Source of the DNA: Sva-07 sp963743825
GTDB taxonomy: Bacteria; Actinomycetota; Acidimicrobiia; Acidimicrobiales; Ilumatobacteraceae
Length of the DNA stretch: 64,000 nucleotides
Reading direction: 5' to 3'
Assembly (NCBI GenBank): GCA_963743825.1
Contig: CAVURC010000001.1
Location: 30,116-94,115 of the forward strand
Part shown: piece after piece, positions 52,343 to 61,720 of the stretch
How positions within the stretch are numbered: position 1 is the stretch's first letter
How the letters are laid out: every line of letters starts with the position of its first letter
Program-made: the position numbers and the translations under genes
The notes under the pieces: model-generated
Told to the model about the DNA's origin: nothing
Seen by the model: only the letters and a program-made list of their open reading frames with translations
Databases searched by the model: none

Positions 52343-53532
52343 CACGGCCGCAGTGCCTCTGCAACGATGTCGACCGGGTGTCGCACGTCGCAGTCGAGCA
52401 CCGAGCCGAGATGCATCGAGCAGCCCGGATTGGCGCTTGCGACGATGGTCGCCCCGGAAGCGTTCCGTGCCCGGTCGATCGACGCAACCTTGCGGTCTCT
52501 GATGTTGCCGGCCAGATCTGGTTGCAGCGCCGAATAGGCGCCGCCCGCACCACAGCACAGCCCGTCGTCGTCGAGTTCGACGATGTCGGCGACGTGACCG
52601 AGCAGCACCCGCACCGGTTCATGGGCTCGCTGGACATGACGGAGGTGACACGGGTCCTGCACGATCACTGCCGGGCGTCGACCCGACGATGTCGGGAGCA
52701 CGTCGATACGTTCGGCGAGCCACTCGTTGATGTCGAGCACCCGTGCGCTGAACTGCTTCGCTGCACCGGTACCGAGCAGTTCGCCGTAGTCCTTCATCGC
52801 GGCGCCGCAGCCAGCAGAGTTGACGAGGATCGCAGCCTCACCCGGCATCGACGACATCACTCGCTCGGCGAGTGCAACTGCGTCGTCGTGGAGTCCGGCG
52901 TGGACGTGGAGGGCCCCGCAACATGCACCCCGCGAGTCGGGAACGGCGAAGGTGGTGCCGGTCAGCGTGATCAGCTCGGCGGAGTTTCGATGGGTTTCAC
53001 GCTGCCATGCGTCCATCACGCAGCCGGTGAAGAGCCACACGTCAGTGCCGGTCGACCTGAGAGGCGGCAGGCGTCGCAGCGGGAGATCGGCGAGCCCGAA
53101 CCGACGCGGTACGACTCGCAGACGCTGGAGGCCGGCGAGCAGCGACGACCCGACGAGCAGGGTCCGGTGGTGACCCAGGACGCGAAATCCGAGGCGTTGC
53201 CACCACGGCGTGATCCTGCCGCTCGTTGCGAGCGCTGTTCTGGTCTCCTCCATCAATGCGCCGAAGTGCACCCCGCTCGGGCACGCCGGCTCGCACCCCC
53301 GGCACTGCACGCAGGTCTCGATGAAGTCGACGAACGAGTCGTCGATCGGCAGGGTTCCGCTGTCGACCGCCCGCATGGCATCGATGCGGCCGCGTGGCGA
53401 GTACTTCTCCTCGCCGGTGACCCGGAACGTCGGACAGTGCGGCAGGCACAGCCCGCAGCTCACGCACGTCGACAGCAGCTCGGCGTCGAGACCGAGCACC
53501 GACAGCCCGGTGGTCGTCGGGAGGGTCTCCAT
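52342..53532 (-). CDS. glcF: Glycolate oxidase iron-sulfur subunit (GlcF-like)
   Basis: A 396-residue protein with two 4Fe-4S binding motifs, CVSCGLCLPHCP and CVQCRGCEPACP, followed by two CCG domains (GACCGALHVHAG and GLCCGAGGAYSA) typical of GlcF/HdrB-like subunits. It would pass electrons from the FAD subunits to quinones. It is not next to glcD/glcE, which lie about 3.3 kb to the right on the same strand. Start ATG 53532. An inverted repeat upstream is described separately. Confidence 0.87.
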   Translation of the reverse strand: METLPTTTGLSVLGLDAELLSTCVSCGLCLPHCPTFRVTGEEKYSPRGRIDAMRAVDSGTLPIDDSFVDFIETCVQCRGCEPACPSGVHFGALMEETRTALATSGRITPWWQRLGFRVLGHHRTLLVGSSLLAGLQRLRVVPRRFGLADLPLRRLPPLRSTGTDVWLFTGCVMDAWQRETHRNSAELITLTGTTFAVPDSRGACCGALHVHAGLHDDAVALAERVMSSMPGEAAILVNSAGCGAAMKDYGELLGTGAAKQFSARVLDINEWLAERIDVLPTSSGRRPAVIVQDPCHLRHVQRAHEPVRVLLGHVADIVELDDDGLCCGAGGAYSALQPDLAGNIRDRKVASIDRARNASGATIVASANPGCSMHLGSVLDCDVRHPVDIVAEALRP

Positions 53533-53559
53533 CGGCGCAACCGTAGCCGCCGAGTTTCC

Positions 53560-53598
53560 GTGCGGATCTGGTCGCCGAATCCGGAACCAGATCCGCAC
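53560..53598. promoter_or_regulatory. Perfect 13-base inverted repeat in the glcF/nei divergent promoter region
   Basis: GTGCGGATCTGGT (53560-53572) and ACCAGATCCGCAC (53586-53598) are exact inverted copies separated by 13 bases, with partial pairing inside (CCG/CGG). It lies 28 bases upstream of glcF and 56 bases upstream of nei. A GntR-type operator (CTGGT...ACCAG half-sites) or an RNA hairpin is possible. No regulator gene is adjacent. Confidence 0.55.
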
Positions 53599-53653
53599 AG
53601 AACGTATCTGAACAGGCCATGACCGGACCGAGCTGCGCCATACTCGGCTCCCT

Positions 53654-54469
53654 ATGCCCGAAGGCCACACGATCCATCGCATCGCACGCGACCACGGTGG
53701 GCTCCTTACGGGGCGTTCCATCCGCGTGTCGAGCCCACAAGGACGATTCGCCGACGCCGACCGGGTCGATGGCGCCGTGCTCGAACGAATCGAACCATTC
53801 GGCAAGCATCTGTTCTACGAATGGTCGACCGGTGAGGTCGGCCATGTTCACCTCGGGCTGTTCGGCAAGTTCCGCGTGCAGCACACCGACACCTCTCCCG
53901 AGCCGATCGGTGAGGTCCGGATGCGTCTGCAGACCGAGCCGAACGACGAGCGCGACGAGTACGTGACGATCGATCTGAGTGGACCAACTGCGTGCTCGAT
54001 CGACCCGCCCTCGGTTCGCAAGGAGATCTCGACTCGGCTCGGACCCGACCCCATACGACGGGGTTCCAAGCCCGACCGGATGATCGACAAGATGGTGCGC
54101 AGCAAGCGGGGCATCGGCGACCTGCTGATGGATCAGTCGGTCGTGTGTGGCGTCGGCAACGTCTATCGGGCCGAAGCGCTCTTCGTCTGCGGCATCCACC
54201 CACTGCGGCCAGGCACCGGCTGCGACCCCGTCGAGCTTCAGGCGCTCTGGGCGACGATCCAGGGCATGCTGCGCCAAGGGGTCAAGGATGGACGGATCGT
54301 CACGGTCAGCCGCAATGAACTGGGGATCCCCCGAAACCAGCGGATCCGTCGCGGGGAGGCGACCTACGCGTACAAGCGCGATCGATGCCTGCTCTGCGGC
54401 GACGCAATCGCCCGCATCGAGATCGCCAATCGGACCTGCTACTTCTGTCCGACCCACCAACCGCTCTGA
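53654..54469 (+). CDS. nei: Nei/Fpg-family DNA glycosylase (endonuclease VIII type)
   Basis: A 271-residue bifunctional base-excision enzyme. The catalytic N-terminus after Met removal is PEGHTIHR (Pro2, Glu3), FGKHLFYEW carries the Lys of the H2TH approach, and GVGNVYRAEALFVCGIHP is the helix-two-turn-helix signature. The zinc finger is CLLCGD...CYFCPTHQ with four Cys. PEGHTIHR with this finger favours endonuclease VIII (Nei) over Fpg. Start ATG 53654. Confidence 0.92.
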   Translation: MPEGHTIHRIARDHGGLLTGRSIRVSSPQGRFADADRVDGAVLERIEPFGKHLFYEWSTGEVGHVHLGLFGKFRVQHTDTSPEPIGEVRMRLQTEPNDERDEYVTIDLSGPTACSIDPPSVRKEISTRLGPDPIRRGSKPDRMIDKMVRSKRGIGDLLMDQSVVCGVGNVYRAEALFVCGIHPLRPGTGCDPVELQALWATIQGMLRQGVKDGRIVTVSRNELGIPRNQRIRRGEATYAYKRDRCLLCGDAIARIEIANRTCYFCPTHQPL

Positions 54470-54503
54470 CGTCACCGCTCCCATCCGGACGTACCCTGGA
54501 ACA

Positions 54504-55893
54504 ATGACCGCTCTCGACCAGATCCCCGCCGTCGTCGCCGACCTCCGCGACGGCTTCCGCGCCGGCGTGGTGCGCGACATCGAGTCGCCGCGAGGCACAA
54601 CTTCGGCGACTCCGCACGATGCTGGTCGAACAGGAAGACCGGTTCGTCGACGCCCTGGTCGCCGACGTCGGCAAGCCGCGCATCGAGGCGTACATGACCG
54701 AGATCGCGTTCACGGTCAACGAGATCGACCACACCCTCAAGCACCTGCACGCGTGGACCACGCCCGCCAAGGTCAAGGTGCCCCTGACGTTCAAGCCGGG
54801 CAAGGCACGCCTGCACCCCGACCCGTTGGGGACGGTCTGCATCATCGCCCCGTGGAACTACCCGGTCCAGCTGCTGTTCGCTCCGCTGGTCCCCGCGCTC
54901 GCGGCCGGCAACACGGCAGTGTTGAAGCCGTCAGAGGTGACGCCGACGGTGTCAGCGCTGATCGAGGAACTGGTTCCGCGGTACTTCGACCGTCACGTGG
55001 TCGCCGTTGTGACCGGTGCCGTGGAGGAGACCACAGCGCTGCTCGAGCAGCGGTTCGACCACATCTTCTACACGGGCAACGGCAAGGTCGCTCGCGTGGT
55101 GATGCACGCGGCCGCCGAACACCTGACTCCCGTGACGCTGGAGCTGGGCGGCAAGAGCCCGGCGATCGTTGCCGAGGACGCGAACGTGGCAGTTGCCGCG
55201 CGGCGGATCGCGTGGGCGAAGTTCCTCAATGCGGGCCAGACCTGTGTTGCGCCCGACTACGTGCTCGTGCACGACAGCATCGAAGACGAGTTCGTCACCT
55301 CCCTTGCGGACGCGGTCACGGTGTTCTACGGCGCCGATCCCCGCCAGTCCCCGGACTTTGCGCGGATTGTCAACCATCACCACTTCGACCGCCTGTGGCA
55401 CCTGATCCAGGACGGCGGGTACGACACGACCGTGATCGGCGGGAACGGAGATCGGGAGAGTCGGTACCTCGCGCCGACCGTCCTCGCAGGAGTGAAACCC
55501 GACGCCGCCGTCATGGCGGACGAGATCTTCGGGCCGATCCTGCCCGTCCTGACGATCGGCGATGTCGACGAGGCGATCCGCTTCGTGAACGATCGCGACA
55601 AGCCGTTGGCGCTGTATGCGTTCAGCGAGAGCGACGACGTGCTCGACCATGTCGTGGCGAACACGACCGCTGGAGGGGTCACGCTCAACCATGCCGTGAT
55701 GCACCTTGCCGTGCCCGACCTCCCGTTCGGTGGAGTCGGTGCGAGCGGCATGGGCGCGTATCACGGCAAGGCGGGCTTCGACACGTTCACCCATCACAAA
55801 GCAGTGCTCGACAAGCCCACCCGCCCTGATCCTGCGTTGATGTATCCGCCCTACACGAACATGAAGCAGCGCATCATCCGCAAGTTTCTCTGA
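54504..55893 (+). CDS. Aldehyde dehydrogenase family protein, frameshifted near the N-terminus
   Basis: About 463 residues from ATG 54504 (MTALDQIPAVVADLRDGFRAG). The frame changes near 54588 (an extra C in CC) into the continuous rest, beginning QLRRLRTMLVEQEDRF. Motifs: the cofactor-binding PWNYPVQLLFAPLVPALAAGN, LELGGKSPAIV with the general-base Glu, NAGQTCVAPDYVLV with the catalytic Cys, and EIFGPILPVL. It resembles the fatty aldehyde dehydrogenases. The length of 1390 is 3n+1. It follows nei by 34 bases on the same strand. Confidence 0.87.
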
Positions 55894-55896
55894 GCG

Positions 55897-56813
55897 CTAC
55901 TGGGACGTCCACGCCGGCGCGTCGTGATCGCCACGCCAGTAGCGGAGCCGTCGTTGCGCTTCGGCCATCGCAACGGGGTCGGCGACGCCGGCGATGAGCC
56001 GCATGAGTGTTGCGGCGACCAAGCGGAGTTCGGCGACAGCAACCGCGGCGGGATCATCGGCGAGTGAGCGGCCGTAGCCGGAAGCGAAGGCCGGATACTC
56101 ATGGCCATCTCCACCCCAACGGTCGCCCAGGTGAGCATCGGGCCATGGTCCCAGCCGGGTGGCGCCCAGCACAGGAGGTCCCAGTCGATGAGCGTGACGC
56201 CGTCGGCGGTCATCACGACGTTGCCCGGATGCACGTCGCCATGGCACACCACCTGTGCGCCGATCGTGCTCGTCGCGTCCGAAGTGAGTGTCGCCCACCC
56301 GCGATGGCGTTCGATCGTCGACGCGAGTGAACGGTAGGCCGAATCGTCGAGGAGGGGCGTCGTACGCTCGAGCAGCGCGTCGAAGTCCCACCAGGGAAAG
56401 TTCGACGCCGGCGGCAGCGGAACCGAGTCGGGCAGTGTCGATGGATCGAGCGCATGCACGGTTCGAACCATCTCGCCCACTTCTGCCCAGTCGACAGGTG
56501 CGTCGACCGGCTCGAGTCGCACCCAGGAGGTGACGCTCAACCCGCCGACCACGACGACTTCATCACGGGCCGGAGTGGGCACGCGAAGGCCGGCGCCGGC
56601 GAGGAACGATGCCAGCTCCAGCGACGCCGATGCGGGCGCCGTCGGTGCACTCACCCGCAGCACCTCGTTCCCGGTGACGAAGATCGCGTTCATCCCGATC
56701 CGCAACACATCGGGAACCGCAAGACCCCATTGCCGAGCGGCCAGACCTGCAGCCGAGGTTGCGGCATCCACGTCGGTGATCGGCTGATCGACGTACGCCG
56801 CGGACGGGAGCAA
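55897..56813 (-). CDS. Aminoglycoside/choline phosphotransferase-like kinase, frameshifted
   Basis: This kinase-like protein (about 306 residues) has APH-family motifs: VVCHGDVHPGNVV (catalytic loop, HGD.H..N) and LIDWDLLCWAPPGWD (DxD metal site). Near 56114-56117 (CCCC on the plus strand) one base is missing, after which the C-terminus continues GGDGHEYPAFASGYGRSLADD. The length of 917 is 3n+2, so a deletion is expected. Start codon is unclear: TTG 56813 opens the long frame, while an ATG at 56817 overlapping the glcE stop would need one more base change. The substrate is unknown. Confidence 0.72.
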
Positions 56814-56816
56814 CCA

Positions 56817-57705
56817 TCAGGTTCCGGCGAAGACGTCGCGACCCGGGTTGAGACGCCCACGTGGGTCGAACTCGTCACGGAGGCGGCGATGCAGCTCGAC
56901 GGTCTCGCGGTCGGGCTCTGCCGGAGGCGCAGGGTGCGAACGGTGCACGATTCCCACGCCGACCTCGGCGACGAACGATCCCGCGGGTTCGTCTCGCAAC
57001 GTCGTCAGCGACGACGGCGCCAGCGACCACCGATGGGGCGGCAGCACAGGAGGCGCGTCCACGGCAACGAGTTCAGCGGCGGCCGCCTGTTCGCTCACGT
57101 CGTCGGGATGCCCGTCGAGCAGCACCCAACTCGTCGCCCCGTCCCAGAGCACCGACGTGGGTCGATAGAGCTCGCCCAGCAGCCCCCACGGATCGCGACC
57201 GCTGGAATACCACTGCTCGTGGATCGGTCGGGGACGTGTCCGCAAGATGACGTCGGCAAGGAACCCGAGGGTCCCGTGGGAGCCCACCAGGAGCCGGCAC
57301 AGATCGAACCCACTGACGTTCTTCACCGTCGGCCCGCCCGCCTTCACCACGTCGCCGGCCGCCGAGACGTACCTGACCTGGAGCACCGTGTCGCGCACCG
57401 GTCCCCAGGCGAGGCGGCGCACATCGCTGTGGCCGACCGCCAGCGCCCCACCGATCGTTCCGAAGTCGGGGATCGCAACGCATTGGCCATGCTCCGCGAG
57501 CGCAGCATCGACGTCGACGACCGGAGGTGCCGGCCCCACACCGGATCGTCATCTCTGCCGGCTGGATCCATTCGATTCCTCCGGGTGCCTTCACCGTGCG
57601 ACACCCGGCGACCGGCCCGCCCCGTGTGCCGAGACCCGTGATCGTGACGGGGTCGTCTGCACCGACCTCCGTTGCGAACGCTGCGACTGCTTCGTCGAGG
57701 CTCAC
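56817..57705 (-). CDS. glcE: Glycolate oxidase FAD-binding subunit GlcE-like, frameshifted
   Basis: The GTG start at 57705 overlaps the glcD stop by 4 bases. The protein has the FAD-binding pattern GVSLDEAVAAFA ... EWIQPAEMTIRCGAGT, then (after a frame change near 57535, one extra T on the minus strand) VVDVDAALAEHGQCVAIPDFGTIGGALAVG, followed by VSGFDLCRLLVGSHGTLG. About 296 residues; 889 bases is 3n+1. With glcD and glcF it should form a three-subunit glycolate/D-lactate oxidase. Confidence 0.82.
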
Positions 57706-59170
57706 ACCCACGCGCCCTCGGGAACGCTGTGGATGTCGCCACATCCTGCCGGGCTCGGCAGCACCTTGCCGGGGTTCGAGAGGCAGCGCGGATCGAATGC
57801 CCGGCGAAGGTCACCCTGCGCGGCCAGATCGACCTCGGAGAACATCAGCGGCATCAGATCGCGCTTCTCCAATCCGATGCCGTGTTCCCCGCTGAGTACT
57901 CCGCCGGCCGCTACCGAGACGCGCACGATCTCGTCGCCTGCGGCGTGCACCCGATCGATGACGCCCGGCTCACGAGCGTCGTAGACCAGGAGTGGATGGA
58001 GATTGCCGTCGCCGGCGTGGAACACGTTCAGCACGAGGAGTTCGTGGCGGGCGGCGATCTCGTAGACCTGCTCCAGCACTTCGGGCAGCTTGTGGCGCGG
58101 CACCACGGTGTCGTGGAGGTAGTAGTTCGGCTTGATTCGGGCGATCGCACCGAACGCCGACTTGCGGCCCTTCCACAGCAGCGCCCGTTCGACGTCGTCC
58201 GCCGCCACCCGTACGGTGCCCACGTTGCGCACTGCGGCCAACTCGCGGATCCGCGCGACGTGTGCAGCCACGCCGGCGGGCAGGCCGACGACCTCGATCA
58301 GCAGCGCTGCTGCTTGGTCGACCGGCAGACCCGCGTGGATGAACTCCTCCACCGCCTGCAGGCAGAGCTGGTCCATCATCTCGACCGCAGCGGGCACGAT
58401 CCCGTCGGCGATGATGTCGCTGACGAGCTGCGCACCGTCGGCCACGGAGGCGAAGTCGAGCAACATGGTGGCAACGTCGGGTGGGTTCTGCATCAGCTTG
58501 ACGCACACCTTGGTGGCCACACCGAACATGCCCTTCGCTCCCCACGAAGACACCCCGCAGGTCGTAGCCGGCCGGTTCGGGTTCCTCGCCTCCCAACACC
58601 GTCACCGAACCATCGGGGAGCACCACTTCGACGGCGTGGATGTGGGCGCTGGTGACACCGTCGGCCAGACAATGTGGCCCGCCGGAATTGTTCGCCACGT
58701 TGCCGCCGATCGAGCAGGTCTGCTGACTGCTCGGATCAGGGGCGAAATGGACACCGAGGTGGGCGATCTGCTTCGACAGATCGAGGTTCAGCACGCCCGG
58801 CTCGACCCATGCCAGGCGGTTGATCGCATCGACCGAGAGGATCCGATTCATCTTGGAGGTCGACACGACGATGGCACCACCCATCGGCACTGCGCCCCCG
58901 GCGAGACCCGTGCCCGACCCGCGAGCCACGAACGGAACGCCGAACTCGTTCGCCACCTGCACGATGGCTCGCACGTCGTCGGTCGACTCGGCGAAGCACA
59001 CCACTGCTGCGTGGCCGGCCATGTTCGAGGCATCGCGCCGGTACAGGTTGACCTCGGCGGCACCGTCGCGCACCTGGTCGGGCCGCAGGCGTGACCGCAG
59101 TCGCTGCGACCAACGGCGTTGTACCGGTGGGCGCCGTCACGACATGGCGGGCGACGGCCTCGACACTCAT
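57702..59170 (-). CDS. glcD: Glycolate oxidase subunit GlcD (FAD-linked oxidase), two frameshifts
   Basis: About 489 residues. FAD-binding region PFVARGSGTGLAGGAVP, SIGGNVANNSGGPHCLADG and AVEVVLPDGS; C-terminal part NVFHAGDGNLHPLLVYD and LSGEHGIGLEK with catalytic His. One extra base near 59101 joins VVTAPTGTTPLVAA to LRSRLRPDQV; a second near 58530 joins GVFVGSEG to MFGVATKV. The total of 1469 bases is 3n+2, fitting two insertions. Start ATG 59170 overlaps the upstream gene's stop by 4 bases. It oxidises 2-hydroxy acids, passing electrons to GlcF. Confidence 0.87.
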
Positions 59171-59526
59171 TTCCGGGCCCGACGCTCCTTGGGTTGACGC
59201 TCGCGCATGACGATCACACGTCCGCTCTCGACCGGCACGCCGTCGACGTACACCTGATCGCCGGGAGCGACGTGCTCGTCGAGCGACACGAGTCGACCTT
59301 CCCGTCGGGCATGCAGTTCGTCCTCGGTGGCCCTCATCACCTGTCGTCCCTCGCGAACCGCGTCGACCATCTCTCGCGACTTCGCACGTACCGAACCGGC
59401 CGCTGAACGGGCCGCCTGCGCCGGGGACATCTGGGCGGCGGTCTCCTTGACCTTCTTCTTGGCATAGCCCGCAGTGGCAACGCCCGCGACGACACCACCG
59501 GCAAACCAGGTCACACGCTTCATCAT
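59167..59526 (-). CDS. Small membrane-associated protein of unknown function
   Basis: This protein of about 119 residues has an N-terminal hydrophobic stretch (TWFAGGVVAGVATAGY) followed by charged helices (RSAAGSVRAKSREMVDAVREG) and a C-terminal Arg-rich tail. Similar small proteins follow DUF948 genes in actinobacteria, usually before alaS; here glcD follows instead. Start ATG 59526 is preferred over ATG 59541, because it gives a 4-base overlap like all other joins of this operon. Confidence 0.65.
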   Translation of the reverse strand: MMKRVTWFAGGVVAGVATAGYAKKKVKETAAQMSPAQAARSAAGSVRAKSREMVDAVREGRQVMRATEDELHARREGRLVSLDEHVAPGDQVYVDGVPVESGRVIVMRERQPKERRARK

Positions 59527-59981
59527 GCTCGTCGTCTCCATCGTCGGTCGGTCTGGTGCGAGTCTCCCGCTTCGATTGCCTCGATCGCAACCGGCCCGAT
59601 CGCAGGAGTTCGCGGGGCGCCGCGCAATCTGGCGACCGTGCGCGACGTGCCACGGGCAAACCCGGCGGCCTTGATCATCGGCGCGGAGAACGAGGTGCGA
59701 GCGACCGTACTTCCGACGGCGTCACCGATCGCCTCTGCTGAACCCAGGACACGGTCGAAACGTTCGAGGTCGGCACGTGCCTCGTTGACCGTCGCCCGGG
59801 CCTCGTCGGTGGTGTCCTGCAGTTCCTGGATCAGCGGGGTCGTCTCGGCCCGGAGATCATCGAGCTCGCGTCGCACGTCGCGCAACGCATCGAGGACACG
59901 CATCAGTACCACCACGAGCGCGGCGAAGCCGATCGAACACAGGACTCCGGCGATCACGAGGAGGAGTTCGCCGGCACTCAC
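59523..59981 (-). CDS. DUF948-domain membrane protein
   Basis: A 152-residue protein with one N-terminal membrane helix (LLLVIAGVLCSIGFAALVVVLMRVL) and a long helical region (DVRRELDDLRAETTPLIQELQD). It matches the actinobacterial DUF948 family that is nearly always found downstream of rarA. GTG start at 59981 overlaps the rarA stop by 4 bases. Function unknown. Confidence 0.85.
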   Translation of the reverse strand: MSAGELLLVIAGVLCSIGFAALVVVLMRVLDALRDVRRELDDLRAETTPLIQELQDTTDEARATVNEARADLERFDRVLGSAEAIGDAVGSTVARTSFSAPMIKAAGFARGTSRTVARLRGAPRTPAIGPVAIEAIEAGDSHQTDRRWRRRA

Positions 59982-61258
59982 GTCAGGCCGCTCCCTCGGG
60001 TCGCCCGATTGCTGATCTCGCGTTCGTCACCGTGGTCGGACGGTTCGTACCAGCGACGATCACGCAGTTCGTCGGGGAGGTACTGCTGGACGACGGAGGC
60101 ATGATCGTGAGGATACTCGTAGCCGGTTCCGTGCCCGAGCGTGGCGGCACCCTGGTAATGCGAGTCGCGCAGATGCGCCGGGACCTCACCGACCGCACCA
60201 TCGCGCACATCCTGGCGCGCGTTCCAGATGGCGAGCGCCGATCGATTGCTCTTCGGTGCGGTTGCGAGGTAGATCGCTGCCTCGGCGAGGTTCAGCTGCG
60301 CCTCGGGGAGTCCGACATGTTCGAGCGCATGGGCGGCCGCCACGGCGACCTGGAGCGCGTTGGCGTCGGCGAGGCCGACATCCTCCGACGCGAAGATCAT
60401 CATGCGCCGGGCGATGAAGCGGGCGTCCTCGCCGGCCTCGAGCATCCTTGCCAGCCAGTACACGGACGCGTCGGCATCGGACCCGCGCATGGACTTGATG
60501 AATGCGCTGACCACGTCGTAGTGGTCGTCGCGTCCGTACCGGAGCGCCGTTGTTCCGAGGGCCGCCTCCACGTGAGCGAGTTCGACGTGGCCGTAGCCCG
60601 ACAGCGCGCACGACACCTCGAGCGCAGTGAGCACCTGGCGCCCGTCACCTCCAGCTCGGTCGACGAGCAGAGCAAGCGCGTCGTCATCGGCGGTGGCACC
60701 CTCGGCCTCCAGCCCGCGGCGAACGAGCGTCTCGATCGCCGAGCGGTCGAGCGGCTCGAGGCGGAACAGGGTCGATCGGCTGCGCAACGGAGCGTTGACC
60801 TCGAAGAACGGGTTCTCCGTCGTTGCACCGATGAGGGTCAGCGTGCCGTCCTCCACTGCGGGGAGCAACGCATCTTGCTGCGACTTCGAGAATCGATGGA
60901 TCTCGTCGAGGAACAGGATCGTTCCCTGCCCACGCTCGCCGAGTCGCTGACGGGCACGTTCGATCGTTTCGCGAACGTCCTTGACCCCGGCCGAGACGGC
61001 GGAGAGTTGCTCGAATGCACGATCCGTGCTTCCCGCAACGGCGAGCGCGAGGGTGGTCTTCCCCGTGCCGGGCGGCCCCCACAGCAGGGCGGACGTGAGG
61101 CGGTCGGTCTCGACGAGACGGCGCAACGGTCTACCAGGCCCGACGAGATGGTCCTGGCCGACGACATCGTCGATCGTGCGAGGCCGCAGCCGTGCGGCCA
61201 ACGGAGCGCGGGCTCGGCGTTGCTCCTCGGCGGCGACAGCGAAGAGGTCGTCGTTCAC
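59978..61258 (-). CDS. rarA: Replication-associated recombination protein A (RarA/MgsA)
   Basis: A 426-residue AAA+ ATPase that acts at stalled forks, from GTG 61258. PLAARLRPRTIDDVVGQDHLVG, Walker A LLWGPPGTGKTTLALAVA, Walker B ILFLDEIHRFSKSQQD, sensor 1 LIGATTENPFFEVN and the C-terminal ARMLEAGEDARFIARRMMIFASED are family signatures. It is preceded by a Nudix gene whose C-terminus is frameshifted, and is followed by DUF948 in the usual order. Confidence 0.92.
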   Translation of the reverse strand: MNDDLFAVAAEEQRRARAPLAARLRPRTIDDVVGQDHLVGPGRPLRRLVETDRLTSALLWGPPGTGKTTLALAVAGSTDRAFEQLSAVSAGVKDVRETIERARQRLGERGQGTILFLDEIHRFSKSQQDALLPAVEDGTLTLIGATTENPFFEVNAPLRSRSTLFRLEPLDRSAIETLVRRGLEAEGATADDDALALLVDRAGGDGRQVLTALEVSCALSGYGHVELAHVEAALGTTALRYGRDDHYDVVSAFIKSMRGSDADASVYWLARMLEAGEDARFIARRMMIFASEDVGLADANALQVAVAAAHALEHVGLPEAQLNLAEAAIYLATAPKSNRSALAIWNARQDVRDGAVGEVPAHLRDSHYQGAATLGHGTGYEYPHDHASVVQQYLPDELRDRRWYEPSDHGDEREISNRATRGSGLT

Positions 61259-61700
61259 GGCACGAGCCGCGGGATCACGGTCCGGTACGGACGCGAGTCG
61301 GAACTCCACCACGTGGTCGAGCAACCATCGTCGGGTCGACCCACTTCCAGGCGACGAATTCGACACCATCCGGTGTCGGGGTCACGTCGTCGGAACGGAC
61401 TCGGAACAGGTACCAGCGTTGCGCCTGACCGAGTCGCTTGCCGGCGCTGCGAATCGACTCGGGGAACTCGTAGACCACCCAGTCAGGGTATTCGTCCACG
61501 AGATCGACCTGGTCAGGGCCGAGCCCCGTCTCCTCCTCGAGTTCTCGCCAAGCCGATTGGAGTGGCGGCTCCCCGACGTCGATGCCGCCCTGCGGAAGCT
61601 GCCAAGCGTCCGGTACGTCGCTGCGTTCGAATGCAAGGAGCTGGCCGCGAGAGTTCGTGACGACGGCGACGACGCCCGCACGGAAGTTCGAACTCGCCAT
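61255..61700 (-). CDS. Nudix hydrolase (RppH-like), probably with two frameshifts
   Basis: From ATG 61700 the protein shows ASSNFRAGVVAVVTNSRG, then the Nudix box as GGIDVGEPPLQSAWRELEEETG (GX5EX7REUXEEXGU fits). The C-terminus after KWVDP (near 61330) continues in another frame as RWLLDHVVEFRLASVPDRD, as in RppH-like enzymes. A second extra base near 61271-61273 would bring the stop to a GTGA overlap with rarA (61255-61258), and the length of 446 is 3n+2. This would remove pyrophosphate from nucleotides or mRNA 5' ends. Without the second correction the frame runs into rarA, so this end is less certain. Confidence 0.72.
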
Positions 61701-61720
61701 CGATGCCGAGGGTACCGGGG

